64,000 nucleotides of DNA from Liolophura sinensis (GCF_032854445.1 NC_088298.1:9907504-9971503); one strand, 5' to 3'; positions 10,646-21,878 are shown, counted from the stretch's first letter. Program-made: numbers and translations. The notes: generated by a model from the letters alone, not told the origin.

Positions 10646-11350
10646 TTGTATATTTTTGTTTTCTTTCTTTTTAAGGAGACAAAGGGGGTTGGAAAGGTGA
10701 CAAAAAACAATGTCAGTGACGAGTCTGGGACTGTTGTTTTTACAGAGATAAGTACATTTTCTGGATATTTTCATCAAGGACATCCACAATTTATACCGAA
10801 CAGTGGAGCACAATGTGTAGCTAATAGTTGCTCAGCTATTCTGTATGATAAATTAAAGCCAGTTTCTATGTGGGCTAGTAATGATCTTGATGCTGTATTG
10901 ATTTCTGGTGATGAATTGTACTCTAATGTTAAACCTAATCTTCCTGCTGGTGAGACTCATTTGCTCATTTCAGACATTCCAGATGTGATGGACATGCACA
11001 ATGGTACTTTCAGTATAAGGGCAGGTGAATCTTTGACAGGTTATGTACTTGGTACTGTTCATCCAGATCTGCAATCTGATATTTTCATGTCACTGAGAGA
11101 TGCTCTTGAGAGAACACTATCTATATTTACTTCTTGCCTTATAACCTTCAACTCTTCTACATTTGATATCATTAAACGAGACCAGTACTTATACGTCATT
11201 GATTCCCATTCCAGGATTGCAAAGGGTGTTCAAGTTGTTGTTGGGACTGCCGTAAGCATCAGATACACAGGTCTAGAAGGAGTGTTTCAACACTGTACTC
11301 GTCTGGCTATTTCACTCAACACTGTAGTGTTATGTAGTGTATTGATGTAG
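10646..11350 (+). pseudogene. Herpes-tegument-like (C76-type) cysteine peptidase domain of Helitron
   Basis: The translation has the order SGYFHQGHPQFIPNSGAQC, ANSCSAI, DLDAVLISGDELY, LLISDIPDVMD and finally YLYVIDSHSR. The Gln-Cys near the N-terminus and the Asp-x-His near the C-terminus match the catalytic layout of the peptidase in herpesvirus tegument proteins. Similar domains occur, from memory, at the N-terminus of animal Helitron-encoded PIF1-like proteins. The frame is open for about 225 residues. The residues after 11310 read as non-homologous. It is preceded by a polypyrimidine run and AAG (near 10674), so the true exon may begin there. Confidence 0.58.
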
Positions 11351-11488
11351 TTACTCATGAGGATCGTGCTGATTCTGGTTATGTCATGCATATATAGACT
11401 ACATGGACATCTTCAACATTTAATCCACTGACAGACAAAGACCAAAGTCTAACGTGTAGGAAGCTAGAATTGCAGAAATTACCAGAAC

Positions 11489-11932
11489 TTGATGCTCTTG
11501 GATCATGCTTTTTCCTTGGTGAACCATGCAGGACAAGGAAGATTAAAATGGATGGGAACTGTTTTTTTTTTCCCCAGAGCATTGCCTTTTGCAGTATCTG
11601 GCACAGACGAGAACCCTAGACGACTGCAACTATTAACAGTGAAACATCTGGAAAACTCAAGGCTCTCCTTCCCATACCTTCGAGATCGACATGTCACTGT
11701 AGAACGATATGCACAATCATCGCAGATGAAGTACTTACATACATGGGCCAGTGAAGTAGAAATTCTCGCAGCATCAGACATACTCCAGACTGACATGTAC
11801 ACCTGCAGTGAATCGTGGCTCTTGTTTTCCAAGTCTCAGGCTCGGGAGCACATGAACAATTCAACTAGGGCTATTTATTTACATCATGTTTCAGGTTGTC
11901 ACTATAATGTGATTATTTGTGTAAAACATTAA
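11489..11932 (+). pseudogene. OTU-like cysteine protease domain of Helitron
   Basis: MDGNCFF (about 11550) is the OTU active-site Asp-Gly-Asn-Cys. It is followed, after a frame change in a T/C run, by RALPFAVSG, the usual OTU continuation, and by a helical segment (RRLQLLTVKHLENSR). GCHYNVIICV near 11895 carries the C-terminal histidine. OTU domains are well known in animal Helitron/Helentron proteins. Here it sits between the peptidase and the Rep, as expected. The frame break within the catalytic region means the domain is not functional as it stands. Confidence 0.62.
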
Positions 11933-11939
11933 GTAAGTC

Positions 11940-13440
11940 ATTAGATCTTTGTACTGGAAATTGTTTACTGTGTAGTAACCATAGTACTGAAGGAATACAA
12001 AGACTGACTGGATTCAAGTTCTTAAAGCCAATCCGAGAAACTCCAGCATACTGGCAATCTGCACAGAAGGATTTATTTGCTATGCTGAGACAACGTGGCA
12101 CCCCAACATGGTTTTGTTCATTTTCTGCTGCAGATATGCGATGGCCTGAGTTTATTCAAGCACTACTGGTGGAAGAAGGCCGTGACATTGACATTACTGA
12201 TATGGACTGGACAGCTAAATGTGAATTGATCAGAGAGAACCCTGTTATGGCAGCACGGATTTTTGAACATCGATTTCAGTGCTTTTTGAAGGGAAGATAA
12301 TAGACTACTTCTAAAGAGTAGAGTTTCAACACCGTGGATCACCACATACTCATTGTTTATTTCGGGTTGAAAACGCTCCAAAACTTGACCATAACTCAGA
12401 TAAAGAGGTGACCGTCTTCTCTGGCAAGTATGTGACACGTGAAATGCTACCATCAGATATTGAAGTGCTGCAAGAGATCGTGTCCTCTGTACAGAAGCAC
12501 GGTAGCCTTCATTCAAAGAGCTGTCGGAAAAAGGTACGAACTGCTTTAACTTTCCCAGACCACCAAGTAAGTGCACATTCATCTCTAGGCCAAGCTCTTC
12601 AGATGTTCACAACGATGATTGTAATGAAGCATCGTTAGAAAGGTAGATGAATCGTGAAGCTAAGGGAATCTTTGAAGCGTTATGTATTCAACCACAACTC
12701 TCTCAAATCAAGAACATGCTTCTGGAAACACAGAGGATTTGTTCACTGCTGGTTGAATAAACCAAGATCAGTTCCAGGAAGCATACACGATGCTGTCAAA
12801 GAGGGCCAGTGTTATGCTCAAACGGGGCGTGGATGATGTATGGTACCACCAGCACAATCCTAACCTTCTGCGCGCATGGAATAGGAATATGGATATTCAC
12901 TTTGTGCTCGATGCATACTCTTGCATTGTATACATTATATCTTATATTTCTAAGTCAGAATGAGAAATGGGTCTTCTGGAACAGGCAAGAAAGGAAACTT
13001 TGAATGGCAATGGAGACATTAAACAAGCATTGAAGAAACTTGGAGCAGTGTACTTTCAGAGTAGGGAAGTAAGTGCTCAAGAGGTTACGAGTCTGTAACC
13101 TGCACTTGAAGGAATGTTCAAGATTTGTTCAGTTTATTCCTGTTGGTGACGCCATAAAGATGAGTCTGCCGCTGAAAGTGATCCAAATAAAGCTCAGTGG
13201 TGGAGATTTAAATGTAGATGATATGTGGATGACAAGTATAATTGACCGTTAAAAGAACAGACCGGATGGTGATGAATTTGAAGCTATGTGTTTGGCAATA
13301 TTTTGTTCCAAATTCCGGGTTCAGCCCAGGAGTGAGAAAACTTCTGGTAAAGCTCAAAATTAGACAGCCAGTTGCCGCTGAACCTGTTCTGGTGCCAGCT
13401 GATGAAGTATCCAAGGAGCTGATTGGTCGTTGGTGTGTCG
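11940..13440 (+). pseudogene. Helitron Rep (HUH nuclease) region, heavily frameshifted
   Basis: Pieces in several frames follow the Helitron_like_N order: GFKFLKPIRETPAYW and DLFAMLRQRGTPTWFCSFSA (to 12130), then MAARIFEHRFQCF (12260). Next come EFQHRGSPHTHCLF (12322-12357), containing the H-x-H pair that gives the HUH family its name, and SKSCRKK (12520), [20 protein letters not shown] (12865) and [11 protein letters not shown] (13220). Rep nicks and joins DNA strands during rolling-circle transposition. At least five frame changes or stops interrupt it, so this is an old copy. The coding similarity ends where the LINE begins. Confidence 0.7.
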
Positions 13441-13443
13441 TAT

Positions 13444-15770
13444 GAATGAATGAATGATTATGGCTTAACGCCACATCGGCAATATTTCAGCCATATCGTG
13501 GCGAGAACAAGGTGAAAACGCGAGACGGTTAAGGTTTTCGATATGACAATATGAACATCAAAAGTAAAACAAAAAGTACAGACATGTTTAAAATCGTATA
13601 AAAGAAAAATGCGAGTTAAAACTCGAAAACCAGAGTTATATATTACATGTATAAATCTATATGTATATAACTGTTTATCTACAGATATTTATGACAATAA
13701 AATTTATATTTTATGATAAAGGCCAATGGCCTTCAAATAATCCGTGTGAAACCTTTGCCGAACATGGGCAAAGTCAACACAGTCAACCAAAATATGTTTG
13801 ATGTCATATTGAGCATCACATCCAACACACTCGGGAGCACTGCTACCATCCAAGATGAAATTGTGTGTCAGATGAGAATGCCCAATACGACACCTTGTTA
13901 AAACTACTTGGTCTCTACGAGACATTAGACAAGTATAGGCATTGTAGCCAATGACAGGATGAATGGCATGCAGTTTATTATGGATCTGCAAGTCCCATTC
14001 ACCCTGCCAAAGGCGACGAATATATTTAAGAATATTAGACTTCACGTCAGCATAAGGGATTTTAACCCGAGATACAGGTTTATACAGGACAGCTTTCGCT
14101 TCCCTGTCCACGACTGTGTGTTTCCATGGATACCAGTGTGACTTGGTATCCAACAGAATATAATATCTTTACCTCTTTTAATTAATTTTCGGTGTTCAGT
14201 TATTATCTCAAGTATCAATGGATTTTTAAATTTATTATTCTGAATTGCCAAAAGGCAAGACAGCGAGTCGCTGCATATCACTGCCCTCTGGACATGCCCA
14301 GAGGAAACATATGATAAGGCCAGGAGTATACCTCTGGCCTCTGCAGAAAAGATAGAAGATGAAGGTGGCAGACGAAGAGAAGTGACCCGCTGCTCTAAGA
14401 CAGCCGCAGCCGCAACCCTGTCCCCATCCTTTGACCCGTCAGTATATATAAATTTATAGTCCATATAATCAGCCTTGATTTCAGCAAAACCTTGCTGAAT
14501 TATAAGAGGATTTGTATTGGATTGATTATATTTACGTAGATCAAATATTAGTTTAGTTTGTGGGAGAAGCCATGGAGGAGACTCTGGAAAAGATACCGGA
14601 GCTATATCCTCCAGCTTGATGTTAGCTCCCACAATATGGTCCCGTATGCGAAGACCGAACGAAGGGATCTTGTTAGGACATTTAATATATTTGTCTACAT
14701 ATAATGGATTGAAAACACAGTCGTAGGCAGGGTTTGTTGGATGAGCTTTAAGCTTAGTAGCATATTGAAGGCTAAGTTTAATACGTCGGTTGTATAAGGA
14801 AGGCTCATTTGCCTCCACGTATAAACTTTCTACTGGTGAGGTTCTAAAAGCACCAAGGCTGAGCCTCAAACCTTGGTGATGAACAGGATCCAACATTTTA
14901 ATGTACGAATTCCTAGCGGAACCGTAAATGATGGATCCATAGTCGAATTTAGACCTCACCAGAGAACGATATAAATTTAGTAAAACTGATCGGTCAGCAC
15001 CCCAATCGATGCTAGACACGACCTTAATTATATCGAGAGCCTTTGTACATTTAGCTTTAAGCATTTTGATATGAGGTATAAAAGATAGCTTACTATCAAA
15101 TATTATACCTAAAAATTTGGTTTCTCCAACAATTTTAACCTGTTCACCACAAAAATTAAGCTCAGGGTCAAGATGAAGTTTCCGTTTATTACAACAATGC
15201 ATACCGACGGTTTTAGACGTTGAAAATCTAAAACCGTTTTCAGTTGCCCATTTCTCGATTTTATTGAGACAAAGCTGCAACTGACGTTCGATATTATTCA
15301 TATTCTTAGCCTGGTAGCATATAAGGAAATCATCCACGTATAAAGAACCCTCTGTGCCAGATGTTAATGTTTTTGCTAGGCTATTTATTTTTATGCTGAA
15401 CAGAGTTGGTGATAGAATGCTGCCCTGGGGTACACCCATTTCTTGCTCATAAGAGTCAGAAAGAGTGGACCCAACCCGTACCTTAAACTGACGATCAGAT
15501 AAAAATTGAGATATACATAAAGGTAAGCGACCTTTAAGACCCATATCCGCGAGGTCTTTTAAAATACCATATTTCCATGTGGTGTCGTAGGCCTTTTCAA
15601 GGTCAAAAAATATGGACACCACATGTCCATTATTAACAAAACCATTACGAATAAAACTTTCGAATCGAACAAGGTGATCCATGGTAGATCTACCTTGCCG
15701 AAAACCACATTGAATATTAGAAAGTAACTTGTTGGTTTCAAGAAACCAAACAAGTCTATCATTAATCATC
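13444..15770 (-). mobile_element. I-group LINE, 5'-truncated copy 2, inside the Helitron relic
   Basis: On the minus strand this is the 3' 2.3 kb of the LINE family: (CATT)n tail at the left edge, 3'UTR to about 13703, and the second half of ORF2. Similarity to the full-length copy stops after 15768. The 3' end lies directly against Helitron Rep coding sequence. Only a weak 4-bp TCGT match is seen between the two flanks, so the target duplication is unclear. Confidence 0.87.
13704..15769 (-). pseudogene. LINE ORF2, C-terminal half (RT palm, RNase H, zinc motif)
   Basis: The minus-strand frame from 15769 carries the RT segment FRQGRSTMDHLVRFE, GVPQGSILSPTLFS and SLYVDDFLICY (catalytic Asp pair). 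The RNase H follows, with IYTDGSKDGD, SAEARGILLAL, ICSDSL and IPSHTGIHGN. A frame change just after this point (about 14120-14150) moves the last ~140 residues (from DREAKAVLYKP to the end) into another frame. A further ~50-bp deletion near 13740 removes part of the C-terminal end. The endonuclease and ORF1 are absent through truncation. Amino-acid identity to the full-length copy is high, roughly nine in ten by eye. Confidence 0.85.
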
Positions 15771-17074
15771 GTGTAATGTTTATAGTTGAGTTTAGTGTGC
15801 TGGATTTATTCTTTTACAGGAGCTTTGGTTGTGGAAATCTTAGTAATGGTTGGCACTGGAACTTGTGGGAGAAAAGATTGCCCTGATAACTGCAACTTGC
15901 TGTGAAGTGAAATCCCAGAAATTCAATTCTTATCGATGCAGATAAAATTGTATCCCAGTTGTCTTCTATTTAATGTAATTATGTCGTGTATATAGTTTAA
16001 TGATGTTTATTACATCTCCTTTTTAGCTTTTTGACACGCTAATTTACACTTGCACTGTTATGCTCGGACTATAACGTATTAAGCTCACTAGTCATTAGGT
16101 GTAAACACATGCCTCTGACGGGGCTTCATTTATGATGTCTTTAGCTCTTAGTTTTTAATATTAGATTTGATGGGAGTTCCTTTTATGTAATACATTAAGA
16201 TTGATTAACTGATCACTGCCGATTATTGTGTTGAAAATAAACCCATATTTTCGTGATGTATTTCTCCAGCCAACCTATTTAAAATGTTGGTAAGAACGAA
16301 AGAAAGTAAAGAAAAAATTTCAACATTTTGTGCACAGCAGGCACTTCTGTGATTAATTTCTTGGGGTCTTAGTGGCGAGGTGGTCGATTATAGCAGAAAC
16401 CTGCTATTGGGACATCATTTGTTGGGGACCTCCTGCCGTCCACCACAGTACAATACAAGTGACAAAGTTATCAGTCTCTTGTCACTATTCCTGTAAAACT
16501 ACTGGATAACTCTTGGTCAAAATTCTTAAACTTGTGAGACTATATCTCAAAAAGTTACAAAGATATGCAAAAAATAAAAGCAGATTCGGAATCAGCGGCT
16601 GAAAATATACTAGAATACGTTGTGAAAAATTGAAATTTGAAAACTTTTCGTGACGTCACAACTTCGACCAATGGCGAGCTTCCAAGGTCTTGACTGGAAG
16701 TCAACCATTTTTGCAAACTTTTTGTAACTACCAGCGGTCTAGTTACATGTCAAATTTTAGAATAATCGGTTCAGTGGTTCTTGAGGAGAAGATTTTTAAG
16801 GTTTGACACAAAATTCAATATGGCCGCTGAACCACGTGACCTAGAATAAAATTGGAGAAATTTTACCTAGAAAATATCTGCCAGATGATATGAGGAAAAT
16901 TTGGGACTTGTATGTTGAGATCTCCTGCTCACAAAGTCGGTGAAAAAACAACAACAAGAAAAAGAAACAACAGAACGATTACAATAGGGATCGCGTTCGG
17001 AGAGAACGGGATCCCTGATAATCCGAACGATTTCATGAGGTGTCCCGCTAGGAACTAGCGTGGGCCCCTAAATA
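15771..17074. other. non-coding stretch with hairpins near its right end
   Basis: I recognise no coding sequence. It is A/T-rich to about 16500. The stretch 16510-17060 has the look of a dispersed repeat and closes with two palindromes (see the hairpin entry at 16987). Confidence 0.4.
16987..17015. repeat. 12-bp stem hairpin, repeat terminus candidate
   Basis: GGGATCGCGTTC (16987-16998) pairs with GAACGGGATCCC (17004-17015) with one mismatch around a 5-base loop. A second small palindrome, GCTAGGAACTAGC, follows at about 17048. Such hairpins occur at the 3' ends of Helitrons and some SINEs, but no diagnostic CTRR end is obvious. Confidence 0.45.
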
Positions 17075-18407
17075 AACTGAACAAAAATATAAACGCACCA
17101 ACCTATATATCCAAGTCAAACTGACCATTATTTGGAAATGGTCAAACCAGTGATATATTTGTTTAATGGGTCCTTCGTGTTGCACAACACAAGTGGTCCC
17201 ATTGCAATTGACCATTCTGAGTGGGTGTACTCATATGCTGAAAAAGTCAACCCATGTGACCAATGGGGCGTGACAGTGTGATGGTCAGTGTGCGTGAGCA
17301 ACACGCAGACATTCCTTACAGCTTGGTCAGTAAAAGGCCACCCCAAAGTGTGGATTTGTGCCAGATGCCAACATGCCACAGATGTCACAAATCATGAGGG
17401 AGCGTGCCATTGGCATGCTTAATGCGTGATCGGACCCGCCCAGCAACCAGAACTGCTGATGAGACTGTCCGTCTTCACAACAGGCGGATTTCAGCCCAGA
17501 CAGTCAGGAACCGGCTGCGGGAGGCTCATCTCCGGTCACGTCGACCACACCAGGGCATCGACCTAACGGTAGCCCGACGTCGGACACGATTGGACTGGGC
17601 CAATATTCATGTGCGCTGGACACTTGCTCGTTGGAGGACTGTGCTCTTTAGTGACGAATCTCGCTTCCAGCTGCACCATGCTGATGGCAGAGTTCGGATT
17701 TGGCACCGTGCTGGTGAGCGGTATGCTGACGCTAATGTCCTGCGACGGGTGGCTTATGGTGGCGGAAGTGTCATGGTGTGGGCAGGCATTTGTCATAGAC
17801 AGCGCACACGTCTGCATTTCATCGACGTCAACCTTAATGCACAACGTTACCGAGATGAAATTCTTAGACCTATTGTTGCGCCCTTTGTGGTGCTCCATCA
17901 TTTGACTTTCCAACACGACAACGCCCGCCCACACACTGCCAGGATATGCAGGGACTTCCTTGAGGAGGAGGATATTCCTGTCCTCAACTGGCCGCCGTAT
18001 TCACCCATTGAACACCTCTGGGATGTTCTGGATAGGCGTGTCCGCCACCGAGTTCCAGTTCCCCAGAACATTCGCCAAATGCGAGTGGCACTCCAGGAGG
18101 ACTGGGACAACATCCCCCAGCCCACAATTGACAACTTGGTGATGTCCATGCGTCGCCGGTGTACAGCTCTACGCGAGGCTAATGGTGGTCACACGCGTTA
18201 CTGACGTCTGTGAACTTGGCCCATTGACCCCCATTGTCCTCTTCCTGCCTTTACTGCAGGGCTATTGCTTGAGAATTGATTGCAATGCTCGCAAATTAAA
18301 GCTGAATTGTTCAGAAATATGTCCCATTGTTTTGGGATATGTACTATATTTTGTGACATAAAAATAACAGAAAATATTTGTTCGTGCGTTTATATTTTTG
18401 TTCAGTG
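17075..18407 (+). mobile_element. Tc1-like transposon, 1.33 kb
   Basis: Inverted termini are near-identical: left AACTGAACAAAAATATAAAC after TA (17073-17074), right complement CACTGAACAAAAATATAAAC before TA (18408-18409). The flanking TA duplication is the Tc1/mariner hallmark. The single transposase gene lies between. An internal deletion and a frame change in the N-terminal region make the copy non-autonomous. Confidence 0.9.
17365..18204 (+). pseudogene. Tc1-like DDE transposase, N-terminal domain deleted
   Basis: The 3' frame (open from 17404) contains NRRISAQTVRNRLREAHL (second helix-turn-helix), VLFSDESRFQLHH (first catalytic Asp, about residue 84), FQHDNARPHTA (second Asp, about residue 175) and NWPPYSPIEHLWDVLDRRV (catalytic Glu). 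It ends GGHTRY, the usual Tc1 C-terminus. Family members read WPPYSPDLSPIEHLW or similar, so four residues before the Glu are missing and the D-E spacing is about 30 instead of 34. The original start (MSQIMRERAIGML, about 17380) lies in another frame and most of the first helix-turn-helix is deleted. The protein is about 266 residues against about 340 expected. Confidence 0.85.
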
Positions 18408-18409
18408 TA

Positions 18410-20167
18410 TATAAGGTTTGTTGCAGTTTAGCTGTTATTTGTGAGGTTTCTTTTTCTGGAAACCGATTTCACCTGCATGTTATTCACACCATATACCATT
18501 CGGCGTACTTGCATGTCATTGTGGAAAGTTAAAATGGCTGCAATTTCTTCCCAAAAGGACTGCATACTCTCAGTGATTTATTACTATGACTAATTGACGT
18601 TTAACGCTCCAGTGTATCCCTTTCACTTCTGACGGGACTGATGTGTCCCAGAACAATGTTTATCACTTAAAGTAAACATGTTTTCATCGCAAAATCATGT
18701 GTCCCACAGGGACCCCAGTGTCCTGTCCATAAAATTAGTAACCATAGTTTTTAATCCACCCGTTTATCATATAGAATCGGTGTGTGTTACATGTGCAAAA
18801 TGTGATCGTGGTGACAGTTACATAAAGCGGAAGTTAAAGGGCGGCGCATGGGCTGTAAGGAATGTGACATGCCACATCGATTTTCCAGAGTTGTCGCCCT
18901 TTGAACATAAAAGCGGGGCTGACCACAAAATTCCATTTTAGTGGACGGCTCGTACATATATTTTGATGCCTAGATATATCATGCTTTTATATGTGGCACA
19001 TCTGTAGCTTGATCGAGTGGGCTGTATACCACTCCATTCATCGTCTTGTGACCAAATCTGACCTTACTTCACGCCCATAATGCCTAGTGTGCGCAGCTGA
19101 AGCCACTATACAATGTCTGTTGACTACAGGCCTTTAGGATGTCGCCATAATTGTCGTTGTGAAGACTTGGCAGCTTTAAAAGACTGGAAGCTACACTCCT
19201 TAGATGACATAAAATCACCATATCACCGCACTCATAGTGACGTGATGGGTGTAATGCCATCGTTAAGCATTTCCAAATACAGGACCAGGAAATGGAAAGG
19301 ATGCTACAAGCTTCGACGTCCATTGGTGATAATAAATCCTTTGAAGTTTTACAGGTAGCTCAAATTATCATATCACAATCTCATAACATTTATATAAATA
19401 CATATTTTTATATAAACAAGACGATCATGTGGTGTTAGATACACAACTGCAACTGAACTTTTCCGCTTATGTGATACAACAGTGGGTGGGTTAGTTAGCT
19501 GGTTAGACATGGGTCTTTGGCTTATCGTTACTAAAAGTGTCCACCGTTCAATACAACTGCACGTTCTAAGTAAAATAATGTCTGACTGGGATGTCACCCT
19601 TAATTTCTTCAAATAACCACATAATTCAAAATGTGTATCCGTCTTGGTGGGAAGTATTATCTTACCCTATGACCCTTAGTGAGGCCAGTAGGTGTCCAAA
19701 TCCATTTCAATTTCCGTCAATATTTCATCCATTAATGTTGCGAAGCAGCATAACATATCGTATTATTGAAAAGAGGGGCTCTATTGAACGGTAGTACCTT
19801 GCTTCCTATCTGTAATGTTTAGCCAAAGGTCTGTGACCAAACAGCTAAGTGACCCTAGTTAGCTTTTTGTGGCCTGTTGCTCTCCGCCGATCTGGTTATT
19901 AATCTAGGAGCTACAGTTTTGTATTTAAGTTATTACAGTGTATTTAAAAAGAATGAGTTTATTGCTTAGCGTCACATCGTCAAGTTTGCAGCCAGTGGCG
20001 AGAACATGTTCAACAGGCTAGCATGCTGTTTCTGTTATGCATTTGCAGAGGGGACCACATACGTTCACAGAAACAAATGCCAGACGACTGGAAATGGCTG
20101 ACACTGGTTCCATGATATAGTGCGAGACCTTCCGCAGGGAATCCTTTAAACATCGGCAGGATATATA
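18410..20167. other. non-coding stretch; includes a LINE-tail-like segment
   Basis: No convincing gene is seen. An 87-residue plus-strand frame (18678-18941) has no recognisable motif. The segment 19953-20010 resembles the 3' tail of the LINE family of this window in diverged form (a TGAGTTTATTGCTTAGCGTC start, then CACATCG, CAGCC, GGCGAGAAC), so a related LINE or SINE end is present on the minus strand. Confidence 0.45.
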
Positions 20168-20488
20168 CCGAGGGGGCAGTTTGCGTGTTTATCCGACACT
20201 GTCCGTCGCTGCTCTGTATATATTACATGGGAAGGCTGTGCAGTGAGGAGATAAACTCTCGCGGTAACATCTCGTACACTGTTCTCTACAGTGATAACAA
20301 GCAGATAATGTACACTGTCAGTGATCTTGTAACAGAACTGCTCGTGCCATAGGTTCGGTTTGAAAGAGCGGAAGTGACATGTCAGGCAGCTCCTGTCCCA
20401 TGGGCGCCTCGGGAGGCGATAGATCCAGGGTCAATTCTGGGTCAGATCACAACTAAAACCTTAACCCTGTAGTGGGGCCTGTATCATA
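20168..20488 (+). repeat. 321-bp direct repeat, left copy
   Basis: This segment, starting CCGAGGGGGCAG, is repeated at 21879-22200 with only a few differences by eye. The two copies were head-to-tail and adjacent before the mariner element inserted at their junction. No coding content was recognised. Confidence 0.88.
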
Positions 20489-21876
20489 CAGGGTGGGCCA
20501 ATAAAATGTTACCATTAAGAAATTCCTGCCATTTCAACAATAATTAATATATTTCTTTCAAATTCAGGTGAATCCTAGATGAGGCCTTAGATTTTCATCC
20601 AGAAGCATCAGAATGGATCCAGCTACTCGATATACGGTGCAAGAGAGGATTAAGAATGTGGAAGCTTATTTCGCTACAAATTCGGTAGTTCTCACTCAGA
20701 GACAGTTCAGAAGGGACTTTCCGGGGAAAAATCCTCCCAGTAGACTGACAATCAGGCGTCTGCTAGAAAAGTTTAGAGAAACAGGTAATGTTGGTGATAA
20801 AAATAAAGGACACAGTGGTCGGCCACGGTCTTCGAGGACAGATAACAATATTGAGGCTCTGAGACAACGTTTGGAGGAATCACCACGGAAATCAACGAGG
20901 CGTTTGTCACAGGAGGTCAATCTCTCAAGGACAACTGTTAGACGGATAATGCACCAAGATCTCCATCTGTTTCCCTACAAAATTCAGATTTTACAAGCTC
21001 AGACTGCAGCAAATAAGGAAGAGAGACGAAACTTTTGTGTCAACATCAGTCAGCGCATTGAAAACCAGCCTAATTTGCTGGACTTGATCTTTTTTAGCGA
21101 TGAGGCACATTTCCATCTCAGCGGACATGTTAATAAGCAAAATATGAGATTCTGGGCCCAGGGCCAACCTCATGAACATGTTGTTCGCCCCCCAAGTACC
21201 GAAAAAGTTACTGTGTGGTGTGCTATTGGTAGGCGTGGAATAATCGGGCCGTATTGGTTTGAAGACGAGCGCGGACGTCCAGTGACAATCAACACGGAGC
21301 GATATGTGGAAATGATGAGAAGGAAATTTATCCCAGCGCTACGGAGGAAGCAAGGGATTGACATGAACACTGTGATTTATCAGCTGGATGGCGCAGCCCC
21401 ACATTGCTCGAATGTGTCACTGGAATACCTCCGGCGGTATTTCCCTGGAGACAGGCTTATCTCGCGTAGAACTGACAACCCATGGCCGGCACACTCCCCT
21501 GATCTTTCCCCAGCTGATTATTTCCTTTGGGGTTATTTGAAGGAAAGAGTCTATGCCAACAATCCGCAGACAATAGAGGCTCTGAAGGCGAACATTCGTC
21601 AGGAATTTCGGAGGATTCCATTGGATATGTGTGACCGCGTTATCACAAACTTCAATGTTCACGTACCTACTGTGATTCAGAGGAGTGGCGCGTGGATTGA
21701 ACACGTTATTGATTATTGATCTTTACTCAGAAATAGAGACAAAAATAGGTGATATTTGGTATCAAACAAAAATTTTGTTCTCCTGTGACAGATTCATGAA
21801 AAGATATGTAACACATATTCTCACACAAAAAAGTAGTGGGCGATTAGAAATGGTAACATTTTATTGGCCCACCCTG
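20489..21876 (+). mobile_element. mariner-type transposon, 1388 bp, looks intact
   Basis: Both termini begin CAGGGTGGGCCAATAAAA and are identical over about 27 bp in inverted orientation. TA flanks both sides (20487-20488 and 21877-21878). The single transposase frame is uninterrupted. Identical inverted termini and an open gene indicate a young copy. It sits exactly between the two 321-bp repeats. Confidence 0.93.
20613..21719 (+). CDS. mariner-type transposase, 368 aa, uninterrupted
   Basis: DNA cut-and-paste transposase acting on the element's own termini. The N-terminal third has two helix-turn-helix regions (YTVQERIKNVEAYF; STRRLSQEVNLSRTTVRRIM) for DNA binding. The catalytic domain shows FFSDEAHFHLSG (first Asp, about residue 161), YQLDGAAPHCS (second Asp, about 258) and HSPDLSPADYFLWGYLKERV (third Asp, about 301). 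By my count 42 residues separate the last two Asps, longer than the 34 of classical mariner and near the DD41D groups, so I assign it to a divergent mariner/IS630 lineage. The start at 20613 lies 125 bp inside the left terminus. Length and motifs are complete. Confidence 0.9.
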   Translation: MDPATRYTVQERIKNVEAYFATNSVVLTQRQFRRDFPGKNPPSRLTIRRLLEKFRETGNVGDKNKGHSGRPRSSRTDNNIEALRQRLEESPRKSTRRLSQEVNLSRTTVRRIMHQDLHLFPYKIQILQAQTAANKEERRNFCVNISQRIENQPNLLDLIFFSDEAHFHLSGHVNKQNMRFWAQGQPHEHVVRPPSTEKVTVWCAIGRRGIIGPYWFEDERGRPVTINTERYVEMMRRKFIPALRRKQGIDMNTVIYQLDGAAPHCSNVSLEYLRRYFPGDRLISRRTDNPWPAHSPDLSPADYFLWGYLKERVYANNPQTIEALKANIRQEFRRIPLDMCDRVITNFNVHVPTVIQRSGAWIEHVIDY

Positions 21877-21878
21877 TA

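Larger units (their letters stand above)
10646..13443 (+). mobile_element. Helitron relic (peptidase, OTU and Rep regions)
   Basis: Three successive plus-strand coding blocks belong to the large Helitron protein of animals: a herpes-tegument-like cysteine peptidase, an OTU protease, and the HUH-type Rep nuclease. Many frame changes separate the blocks. The PIF1-type helicase that should follow is absent: a truncated LINE starts at 13444 and nothing helicase-like follows it. Neither Helitron terminus was confirmed; a hairpin near 17000 is one candidate for the 3' end. Confidence 0.72.

Noticed and set aside
10646-11350. Herpesvirus-like peptidase taken as a sign of an integrated herpesvirus
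   Set aside because: It is followed by OTU and Helitron Rep blocks in the order expected for an animal Helitron, and no capsid, terminase or other herpesvirus-like gene is nearby.
13704-15769. Reverse transcriptase as a host gene
   Set aside because: It is a 5'-truncated copy of the LINE at 49745-55669, ending in the family tail.
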